This document shows, piece by piece, positions 1 through 5,536 of a DNA stretch of 5,664 nucleotides. Source of the DNA: Fidelibacterota bacterium (GTDB taxonomy: Bacteria; Fidelibacterota; UBA8477; JABMPR01); contig JAUVDF010000086.1 in assembly GCA_030595455.1 (NCBI GenBank), positions 1-5,664 on the forward strand, written 5' to 3'. The number at the start of each line of letters is the position of its first letter. Within the stretch, counting starts at the first letter, position 1. The position numbers were made by a program, and so were the translations under genes. The notes below the pieces were generated by a model. The model was given only the letters and a program-made list of their open reading frames with translations. It did no database searches and had not been told where the DNA came from.

Positions 1-114
1 CGGGAAGCGATGCCTGATGCTGATACTTCAGCCTGGGTCAAACCCGAAACAATCGCTAATCAAGTACTCGAATTGATTAATAATTCGTATAACGGGGAGT
101 TAATTCAATTATGA
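1..114 (+). CDS. C-terminal end of a short-chain dehydrogenase/reductase (5' truncated by window)
   Basis: An open frame runs from base 1 to a TGA at 112-114 and encodes 37 residues. The tail contains Ala-Met-Pro-Asp-Ala-Asp followed by a Trp-Val-Lys-Pro-Glu-Thr-Ile-Ala segment and ends Asn-Gly-Glu-Leu-Ile-Gln-Leu. This resembles the C-terminus of classical SDR enzymes, in which a 'MPxADxSxW' stretch, a 'xPExxA' helix and a closing 'GxLIxV' strand are typical; the tail of dihydropteridine reductase-like SDRs is the closest pattern I recall. The Rossmann nucleotide-binding motif and Tyr-Lys catalytic pair lie outside the window, so substrate and cofactor cannot be judged. The stop codon overlaps the egtB start (ATGA), so the gene is probably co-transcribed with the ergothioneine genes. 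SDR family is fairly likely; the subfamily is a guess. Confidence 0.62.
   Translation, partial: REAMPDADTSAWVKPETIANQVLELINNSYNGELIQL
94..99 (+). promoter_or_regulatory. Shine-Dalgarno sequence for egtB
   Basis: GGGGAG lies 11 bases before the ATG at 111, inside the last codons of the upstream SDR gene. The spacing is slightly long, but the site, together with the ATGA stop/start overlap, supports this start and suggests translational coupling. Confidence 0.55.
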
Positions 115-1397
115 AACAGCCAGGGGGAAAACCGGTTTCAAGGGCTGAACTAATCGAGCAGTATAATTCTGTGAGAATCTTTACTGAAGAGCTCTGTAAA
201 CCACTGGAAAATGAAGATTTTGTGATCCAATCTATGCCTGATGTTAGTCCAACAAAATGGCATTTGGCTCATACTGCCTGGTTTTTTGAAACCTTTCTGC
301 TAAAGCCGGAATTAGCTGATTATAAATCGCCAAACGAACAATACAATTATCTGTTCAATTCCTATTACAATGCGATTGGCCAACAGTATCCTCGACCTCA
401 GCGTGGTCTCCTCAGCCGTCCTACAGTGGCAGAAGTCTTTGACTATCGTCGGCATGTAGACCAGGAAATGTTGCGCTTGCTTGAAAGTCTGGATCAACAA
501 CACTTGGACAAGTTAGCAGCATTTATTGTCTTAGGTTTGAATCATGAACAGCAGCACCAGGAATTAATGCTCACGGATCTCAAACACGTTCTATTTCAGA
601 ATCCACTCTATCCAGCGTATATGTCTCAGCAAGATGTCGCTAAGTCTAAGCCTGTAAGCGCTCTCAATTGGATTGCTTATCCAGGTGGTCAAACTGACAT
701 TGGTTTTGCTGAAACCGGGTTTGCTTTTGACAATGAGACCCCGCAGCATCAAGTCCTCACCCAGGCTTTCAAATTAGCCAATCGCCTGACTACCAACGGA
801 GAGTATTTAGCCTTTATTGAAGCTGGTGGTTACACTCAGTCACAACTATGGCTTTCAGATGGGTGGGCTTTGATCAACCGCGAAAGTTGGAAAGCGCCAC
901 TTTACTGGGTTAAGCAAGCTAAACAATGGTTTGAATTTACCCTGAGTGGTCTGCACCCACTGGATCTTAATGCGCCGGTGGCACATATAAGTTTTTATGA
1001 AGCCGATGCCTATGCCAATTGGTCTGATGCCCGCCTGGCAACTGAGTTTGAATGGGAGCAAGCTGCCCAGGGACTCTCAATTGAAGGTAACTTTGTAGAG
1101 ACTCAAAAATTCCAGCCTACCGCTCTACTGGAAAATAATGGAAATAAGCCCCAGCAAATGTATGGTGATGTTTGGGAATGGACTCGCAGTCCCTATGGAC
1201 CCTACCCTGGATTCAAAGCTGCCACAGGTGCTGTAGGTGAGTACAATGGTAAATTTATGTCCAGTCAAATCGTTTTAAAAGGGGGTTCTTGCGTCAGCAG
1301 TACAAACCATCTGCGTTCAACATATCGTAACTTTTTCTATCCTCATTCTCGTTGGCAATTTATGGGTCTGCGTTTAGCGAAAGATGTTAATTATTAG
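111..1397 (+). CDS. egtB: EgtB, ergothioneine biosynthesis sulfoxide synthase (hercynine oxygenase), probable cysteine-using subtype
   Basis: This non-heme iron enzyme forms the C-S bond between hercynine and a thiol using O2, giving a sulfoxide, the key step of ergothioneine synthesis in the cytoplasm. The 428-residue length is normal for the family. An N-terminal DinB-like four-helix domain spans about residues 15-160 and supplies the three iron ligands expected from the mycobacterial structure: His51 in the Pro-Thr-Lys-Trp-His-Leu-Ala-His motif, and His145 and His149 in Asn-His-Glu-Gln-Gln-His. A formylglycine-generating-enzyme (FGE)-like domain follows at about 185-425 and ends with the Gly-Gly-Ser (391-393) and Tyr-Arg-Asn-Phe-Phe/Arg-Trp-Gln-Phe/Gly-Leu-Arg motifs typical of EgtB. 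Residues 82-87 are Phe-Asn-Ser-Tyr-Tyr-Asn; paired tyrosines here recall Tyr93/Tyr94 of the Chloracidobacterium enzyme, which uses free cysteine. That donor assignment is inference, supported by the lack of egtA and egtC nearby. The ATG is chosen for its overlap with the upstream stop and the preceding GGGGAG. Confidence 0.96.
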   Translation: MKQPGGKPVSRAELIEQYNSVRIFTEELCKPLENEDFVIQSMPDVSPTKWHLAHTAWFFETFLLKPELADYKSPNEQYNYLFNSYYNAIGQQYPRPQRGLLSRPTVAEVFDYRRHVDQEMLRLLESLDQQHLDKLAAFIVLGLNHEQQHQELMLTDLKHVLFQNPLYPAYMSQQDVAKSKPVSALNWIAYPGGQTDIGFAETGFAFDNETPQHQVLTQAFKLANRLTTNGEYLAFIEAGGYTQSQLWLSDGWALINRESWKAPLYWVKQAKQWFEFTLSGLHPLDLNAPVAHISFYEADAYANWSDARLATEFEWEQAAQGLSIEGNFVETQKFQPTALLENNGNKPQQMYGDVWEWTRSPYGPYPGFKAATGAVGEYNGKFMSSQIVLKGGSCVSSTNHLRSTYRNFFYPHSRWQFMGLRLAKDVNY

Positions 1398-1406
1398 ATT
1401 TTTACT

Positions 1407-1411
1407 GGAGA
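1407..1411 (+). promoter_or_regulatory. Shine-Dalgarno sequence for the 284-aa gene
   Basis: GGAGA sits 5 bases before the ATG at 1417, in the 19-base gap after the egtB TAG stop. It fixes the start of the unknown gene. The gap contains no hairpin or T-run that would suggest a terminator. Confidence 0.7.
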
Positions 1412-1416
1412 ATTAA

Positions 1417-2271
1417 ATGACAATAAATTGGAAATTATTATCAAACACATCAGATGCACGGCTATTGAATGCTCGTGGTCAACTACATCAGGCAGCCCAA
1501 CTGTTGGCTGCTGCTGGTATTTCATATATTGAGGCTCGCCCAGATGATAGTCACACGGCCATGCTTTGGGATTTTGAGACCAATCGTTTTCTGAGTCAAG
1601 CTTTTGGAAATGATCTGTCTTTTCAAGTTGCTTTAAACCCCTCTGACTTGACTCTCAGCATTATTAAATCTGATGTTTCCTCACACGAGATAAGCCTAAA
1701 TGGTATCAGTCTTAAACAAGCAGCCGAGAAACTTCAATCGTTGCTCGAAGGCCAGGGATTACCGGAAAATATTTTCACCATGGAAAAACATTATGAGCTA
1801 CCGGATTACCCGGACCAATGGGATCTAGCTTTTGACACATCAGATAGCGAAGCCTTTCAGACTCTGGCCAATAGTTATGGTAACGCCTATTCTGCCTTGT
1901 TGAAAATGGCGAGTTCCGATGCAAGATCTGGAGATATACTCGTATGGCCTCATCATTTTGATCTGGCTTTCCTGATCAATGTGGCAGAGGACAAACACGG
2001 GAATCTTAGTAAATCCATTGGTCTGGGAATATCTCCTGGTGATGGTAGTTACACAGCGCCTTACTACTACGTGACAGCCTGGCCAGCCCCAACTATTGAT
2101 GAGATTCTAGGGAAGCTTAAGAGTGCCGGAAAATGGCACACAGAAGGTTGGATTGGCATGGTGCTCCCCTTAGACCCAATCAGCTCTGTCACTGGAACTG
2201 AAGAGCAGGAAAATCTTGTACAGCAATTCTTAAGTGAAGCACTAAGCGTAGCAAAATCTATTACTGACTAA
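1417..2271 (+). CDS. Conserved-looking protein of unknown function, within the ergothioneine operon
   Basis: I do not recognise a named function for this 284-residue protein. It has no signal peptide or membrane segment, so it is probably cytoplasmic. It also has no cysteine. Three segments look like family motifs: Arg-Pro-Asp-Asp-Ser-His-Thr at 41-47; Trp-Pro-His-His-Phe-Asp at 177-182; and a stretch running from Gly-Ile-Ser-Pro-Gly-Asp (204-209) through Tyr-Tyr-Tyr-Val-Thr-Ala-Trp-Pro (216-223) to Trp-His-Thr-Glu-Gly-Trp (240-245). The clustered His (179, 180, 241), Asp and Trp residues could form a metal or small-ligand site, which is speculation. I recall similar hypothetical proteins in other bacteria but no characterised one. 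It is too short for the missing EgtE C-S lyase and shows no PLP-lysine motif. It lacks the N-terminal nucleophile Cys of EgtC and any obvious glutamate-cysteine ligase pattern of EgtA. Its position between egtB and the transporter suggests an accessory role in thiohistidine or betaine metabolism. Confidence 0.9.
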   Translation: MTINWKLLSNTSDARLLNARGQLHQAAQLLAAAGISYIEARPDDSHTAMLWDFETNRFLSQAFGNDLSFQVALNPSDLTLSIIKSDVSSHEISLNGISLKQAAEKLQSLLEGQGLPENIFTMEKHYELPDYPDQWDLAFDTSDSEAFQTLANSYGNAYSALLKMASSDARSGDILVWPHHFDLAFLINVAEDKHGNLSKSIGLGISPGDGSYTAPYYYVTAWPAPTIDEILGKLKSAGKWHTEGWIGMVLPLDPISSVTGTEEQENLVQQFLSEALSVAKSITD

Positions 2272-2277
2272 GTATTA

Positions 2278-3033
2278 ATGATGATTCAGTTAGATCAGGT
2301 GAGTAAGCGTTTTGGTGATCAGGAAGTCATTCATGATCTCTCCCTGACAATTCCTGAACATGAAACGGTGGTGCTCATTGGTCCCAGCGGGTGCGGGAAA
2401 TCCACACTGCTCAGGTTAATGATTGGCCTGCTTGTACCAAACGGGGGGAAGGTTTCACTTTTCCAGCAAGCATTAACACTTGAAAATATTGAATCAGTGC
2501 GTCAAAAAGTGGGCTTTATGCTTCAGGATGGTGGTCTATTTCCCCATCTGACTGCAGCTCAAAACACCTGCCTTATGGCTGAGTTTCTTAAACGCGATAC
2601 AGGCTGGGTCAAAACCCGATTAAACGAACTCCGCGAGTTAACCCAATTATCTGAATCGGTAATGGATCGCTATCCTCATCAACTTTCTGGTGGACAGGTT
2701 CAGCGGGTCGCTCTCATGCGAGCACTTATGTTGGATCCCGAAATTCTGTTTCTAGATGAGCCTCTAGGTGCTCTTGACCCGCTTCATCGAGCCAGTCTTC
2801 AGGAAGACATGAAAACAATTTTCAGTCACCTGAAGAAGACCGTCATTATGGTCACACACGATATGGGTGAAGCTGCTGCTCTGGCCGATAAAATTGTGCT
2901 TATGCGAGCAGGTCGTATCGTGCAGTATGACACTATGGCCAACCTGGCAGCCAAACCAGCGGATCCCTTTGTTACTCAATTTATCAATGCCCAACGCAAA
3001 CCCTGGCAATACCTGGAAGATCAGATCAGATGA
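2278..3033 (+). CDS. ABC transporter ATP-binding subunit, glycine betaine/osmoprotectant (EgtUA/OpuCA-like) class
   Basis: This is the cytoplasmic ATPase that powers the importer encoded by the next gene. All nucleotide-binding elements are intact: Walker A Gly-Pro-Ser-Gly-Cys-Gly-Lys-Ser-Thr at 35-43, Q-loop Gln83, signature Leu-Ser-Gly-Gly-Gln at 136-140, Walker B Ile-Leu-Phe-Leu-Asp-Glu at 156-161, D-loop Gly-Ala-Leu-Asp at 164-167 and switch His194. The Met-Leu-Gln-Asp-Gly-Gly-Leu-Phe-Pro-His stretch after the Q-loop and the tail 'Pro-Ala-Asp-Pro-Phe-Val' fit the quaternary-amine importer group. At 251 residues the chain ends soon after the core fold and lacks the C-terminal CBS pair that senses ionic strength in OpuA/OpuCA-type ATPases, which argues against a plain osmoregulatory role. 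Two ATGs in tandem (2278 and 2281) both fit; no good Shine-Dalgarno sequence precedes them, so translation probably depends on coupling to the gene ending 6 bases upstream. The ABC assignment is certain; the substrate is not. Confidence 0.95.
   Translation: MMIQLDQVSKRFGDQEVIHDLSLTIPEHETVVLIGPSGCGKSTLLRLMIGLLVPNGGKVSLFQQALTLENIESVRQKVGFMLQDGGLFPHLTAAQNTCLMAEFLKRDTGWVKTRLNELRELTQLSESVMDRYPHQLSGGQVQRVALMRALMLDPEILFLDEPLGALDPLHRASLQEDMKTIFSHLKKTVIMVTHDMGEAAALADKIVLMRAGRIVQYDTMANLAAKPADPFVTQFINAQRKPWQYLEDQIR
3015..3020 (+). promoter_or_regulatory. Shine-Dalgarno sequence for the binding protein-permease gene
   Basis: GGAAGA lies 9 bases before the ATG at 3030, within the end of the ATPase gene. 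It favours this ATG over the next in-frame Met (codon 7), which would also remove the Arg-Lys pair of the signal peptide. Confidence 0.55.
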
Positions 3034-4541
3034 TTGCACTCAGAAAAATGCTGTCAGTTCTAGTACTGGGACTATTGCCCCTGTTCATGGCTGCAGCAAC
3101 GGAGCAGGTCATCAAGGTTGGTTCCAAAAAATTTACTGAGTCTGTCATTCTAGGTGAAGTGATTACTCAGCACCTCCAAAGTCATGGGCTTGAGTCAATT
3201 CACCATGATCAGTTAGGTGGTACCCGCCTACTCTGGAAGGCCCTACTCCAGGGAGAACTTGATATCTACCCTGACTATACCGGCACGATAATTCATGAAA
3301 TTCTAAATGAGCAGAAGATTGAATCAAAAGCTGAACTCAAAACTGCCCTCGCTCACTATGGGGTAAGCATGGCAGAGCCGCTTGGTTTTAACAACACGTA
3401 CGCTCTAGGGGTAACCCAGACAACAGCCAATCAGTATAACTTGAGTACAATCAGTGATCTGACTCAGTACCCTGACCTGAAGTTTGGATTCACCAATGAA
3501 TTTATGGATCGCGGGGATGGTTGGCCAAGCCTGCGAGCCCACTACCAACTCCCGCAAACGAAAGTACGAGGTCTTGATCATGATCTGGCCTATAAAGGCT
3601 TAGAGTCTGGTTCAATTGATCTGATTGATCTCTATTCTACCGATGCTGAAATAGCTTATTACCAACTTCATATTTTAAAGGATGATCAGCAACATTTCCC
3701 CGAATACCAGGCCGTTATTTTGTACCGCACCGATATATTAAAACAAAATCCTCAGTTTAAAACCCTGATAGATAAACTTTCAGGGACGCTATCAGACTCA
3801 ATGATGACCAGCTTGAATGCTGCCGTAAAGCTTGATAAAAAATCTGAAGCACTGGTTGCCCAAAAATTCTTATTACAACAATTTGATATTACTTCCAGCA
3901 TTGAATCATCAAGCCTGATGGAGCGCCTGCTTCAATCCACCAGGGAGCATTTATTCCTGGTGCTCATTTCCTTAAGTGCCGCCATTTTTGTCGCAGTCCC
4001 CCTCGGCATCCTGGGAGCACGTAAAGCAACTGCTGGCAGGATCATTCTTGCTGTCGTGGGGATTATCCAGACTATCCCGTCCTTGGCTCTACTGGTATTT
4101 ATGATCCCCTTGCTTGGAATAGGTGGACCCCCGGCACTGGTGGCTCTTTTCCTATACAGTTTACTACCCATCGTACGTAATACGATAAGTGGTATGGCAG
4201 ATATTTCTCAGGACATACGAGAATCCGCACTGGCACTTGGTCTACCAGCGCAAGCTCGTTTAAAATTGATTGAATTGCCTCTGGCAACCCGATCCATACT
4301 AGCCGGTATTAAAACATCTGCAGTTATAAATGTCGGGACGGCCACCCTGGGGGCTTTGATCGGAGCAGGTGGTTATGGGCAAGCAATTCTGACCGGCATT
4401 CGATTGGATGATACTGCTTTAATTCTGGAAGGGGCAATTCCGGCAGCCCTATTAGCCCTATTGGTCCAGTCTGGATTCGACCTTATTGAACGCTTTTTTC
4501 TATCCCCAGGACTGCAACTAGCTCAGGAGTCATCCTCATAA
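3030..4541 (+). CDS. Fused substrate-binding protein and permease of a quaternary-amine ABC importer (EgtU/OpuF-like, binding domain first)
   Basis: One 503-residue chain carries both the periplasmic binding domain and the membrane channel of the importer. Residues 1-23 form a Sec signal (Arg5-Lys6, a hydrophobic core, an Ala-Ala-Ala cleavage region) with no lipobox cysteine. The binding domain spans about 26-295 and opens with Val-Gly-Ser-Lys-Lys-Phe-Thr-Glu-Ser. Tyr-Pro-Asp-Tyr-Thr-Gly-Thr (80-86), Asp160-Arg161-Gly-Asp-Gly and Tyr202-Ser-Thr-Asp205 are hallmarks of OpuBC/OsmX/ProX-type binders of trimethylammonium compounds. Five membrane segments follow at about 307-328, 338-362, 367-383, 424-447 and 465-482. 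The cytoplasmic EAA loop, which docks the ATPase, is at 398-417 (Glu-Ser-Ala, Gly404, Glu-Leu-Pro). The start overlaps the ATPase stop by ATGA. In the EgtU and OpuF fusions I recall, the permease comes first, so this order is reversed. Ergothioneine, hercynine or another betaine is the likely cargo given the neighbours; a compatible-solute role is possible. Confidence 0.93.
   Translation: MIALRKMLSVLVLGLLPLFMAAATEQVIKVGSKKFTESVILGEVITQHLQSHGLESIHHDQLGGTRLLWKALLQGELDIYPDYTGTIIHEILNEQKIESKAELKTALAHYGVSMAEPLGFNNTYALGVTQTTANQYNLSTISDLTQYPDLKFGFTNEFMDRGDGWPSLRAHYQLPQTKVRGLDHDLAYKGLESGSIDLIDLYSTDAEIAYYQLHILKDDQQHFPEYQAVILYRTDILKQNPQFKTLIDKLSGTLSDSMMTSLNAAVKLDKKSEALVAQKFLLQQFDITSSIESSSLMERLLQSTREHLFLVLISLSAAIFVAVPLGILGARKATAGRIILAVVGIIQTIPSLALLVFMIPLLGIGGPPALVALFLYSLLPIVRNTISGMADISQDIRESALALGLPAQARLKLIELPLATRSILAGIKTSAVINVGTATLGALIGAGGYGQAILTGIRLDDTALILEGAIPAALLALLVQSGFDLIERFFLSPGLQLAQESSS
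4525..4529 (+). promoter_or_regulatory. Shine-Dalgarno sequence for egtD
   Basis: AGGAG lies 11 bases before the ATG at 4541, inside the last codons of the permease gene. With the TAATG stop/start overlap at 4539-4543 it supports the chosen start and coupled translation. Confidence 0.6.
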
Positions 4542-5521
4542 TGGAAGCTACAACTAAAACCACATCTAGCACTACGATCGAACTCACCGGTAGTTTTGAA
4601 AATGATATTTTAAGTGGACTTACAGCCAGCCCAAAACGATTATCCTCGGTCTATTTTTATGATGAAAAGGGCTCGCAACTATTTGAAGAGATCTGTGACC
4701 TTGATGAATACTACCTGACGCGCAAGGAAACTGAGATACTACAAAGGTCAGCTCATGAAATCATCGATACCCTGCCGATGAATACGCATCTGGTTGAATT
4801 AGGAAGTGGGAGTTCCAGGAAAACCAGGATCTTACTTGAAGCAGCCCTTGCTAGCTTTGACGAAACTCGTTACTCTCCAATCGATGTCTCGGTTGAGATA
4901 CTGGAACAAACCAGTAATGATTTGAGTCGACGATATCCGGATCTGAAAATTGAAGCCGTGGCCGATCGTTATGAAGTTGGATTAGAGAAACTTCTCCAAA
5001 ACGATCAGTCCCCTGATTGTGTCATGTGGCTGGGTTCAAGTATTGGCAATTTAACGCGGCAGGAGGCCACCTTATTCATGTACAAGGTCAGGCAGGAGTT
5101 AGGTCCTGAGGACAGTTTTCTCCTCGGTGTTGATTTGCGTAAAAATGCGGATATTCTTGAACCTGCTTATGATGATGCTCGCGGTGTAACAGCGGCATTT
5201 AATCTGAACTTATTGACGCGGATTAACCGGGAGTTAGGCGGTCAGTTTCAACATGAGCAGTTTCAGCATAAGGCTATTTATAATGATACTGAAGGTCGTA
5301 TCGAAATGTATCTCATCAGTCTGGAAGATCAGGACGTCTGGATTGAAGGCCTGGACAGATTCATCTCATTTAGTAAAGATGAGAAGATATTAACTGAGTA
5401 TTCTTATAAATACTCCCAGACTGAAATCAAAACCCTGGCAGAATTATCAGGCTTCCGCGTGCAAAAACAATGGTTTGATGAGAATCATTGGTTCAGTCTT
5501 AATTTTTTTAAACCGATTTAA
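4541..5521 (+). CDS. egtD: EgtD, SAM-dependent L-histidine N-alpha-methyltransferase
   Basis: EgtD transfers three methyl groups from SAM to the alpha-amino group of histidine, making hercynine, the substrate of EgtB. The 326-residue length matches the mycobacterial enzyme (about 320). The SAM-binding motif is Leu-Val-Glu-Leu-Gly-Ser-Gly-Ser-Ser-Arg-Lys-Thr-Arg at 84-96. Residues known to hold histidine in the mycobacterial structure all have counterparts: Tyr40 in Phe-Tyr-Asp, Tyr57 in Glu-Tyr-Tyr, Asn170 in Gly-Ser-Ser-Ile-Gly-Asn, Tyr210 in Ala-Tyr-Asp-Asp, and Glu286/Ser288 in Thr-Glu-Tyr-Ser (known as Tyr39, Tyr56, Asn166, Tyr206, Glu282 and Ser284). This places it with histidine-specific EgtD, not a general member of the family. 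The first 15 residues are Thr/Ser-rich and probably flexible. It is encoded at the far end of the operon from EgtB, separated by the transporter. Identity is very secure. Confidence 0.97.
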   Translation: MEATTKTTSSTTIELTGSFENDILSGLTASPKRLSSVYFYDEKGSQLFEEICDLDEYYLTRKETEILQRSAHEIIDTLPMNTHLVELGSGSSRKTRILLEAALASFDETRYSPIDVSVEILEQTSNDLSRRYPDLKIEAVADRYEVGLEKLLQNDQSPDCVMWLGSSIGNLTRQEATLFMYKVRQELGPEDSFLLGVDLRKNADILEPAYDDARGVTAAFNLNLLTRINRELGGQFQHEQFQHKAIYNDTEGRIEMYLISLEDQDVWIEGLDRFISFSKDEKILTEYSYKYSQTEIKTLAELSGFRVQKQWFDENHWFSLNFFKPI

Positions 5522-5525
5522 TCAT

Positions 5526-5530
5526 AAGGA
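5526..5530 (+). promoter_or_regulatory. Shine-Dalgarno sequence for the DUF427 gene
   Basis: AAGGA lies 6 bases before the ATG at 5537, in the 15-base gap after the egtD stop. It sets the start of the last gene. There is no terminator in this gap, so the operon appears to continue. Confidence 0.7.
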
Positions 5531-5536
5531 ATTCCC

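Noticed and set aside
73..93. Possible internal promoter ahead of egtB (TTGATT at 73-78 and TATAAC at 88-93)
   Set aside because: The boxes are only 9 bases apart, far too close for a sigma-70 promoter, and they fall inside the coding end of the SDR gene.
312..503. Minus-strand open frame of 63 codons
   Set aside because: It lies wholly inside egtB, opposite the conserved DinB-like domain, and has no recognisable protein features.
855..1061. Minus-strand open frame of 68 codons
   Set aside because: It is antisense to the FGE-like domain of egtB and shows no family resemblance or ribosome binding support.
1398..1416. Possible terminator between egtB and the next gene
   Set aside because: The 19-base gap has a T-rich stretch but no stem to form a hairpin, and it holds the next ribosome binding site.
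1417..2271. Idea that the 284-aa protein is the missing EgtE lyase or EgtC amidohydrolase
   Set aside because: It has no PLP-lysine motif and is too short for EgtE. It has no N-terminal cysteine nucleophile for EgtC and no cysteine at all.
3018..3033. Short GATCA direct repeat at the ATPase stop/permease start
   Set aside because: It is only two overlapping copies, is explained by coding sequence (Asp-Gln-Ile-Arg), and GATC sites are common throughout the window.
2764..3139. Minus-strand frame (2764-3039) and out-of-frame plus-strand frame (2867-3139) at the ATPase/permease junction
   Set aside because: Both overlap strongly supported genes with intact motifs; their translations are low-complexity shadows without domains.
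3932..4287. Two minus-strand open frames of 79 and 62 codons
   Set aside because: They are antisense to the permease membrane segments and EAA loop, and their sequences reflect the complementary codon pattern.
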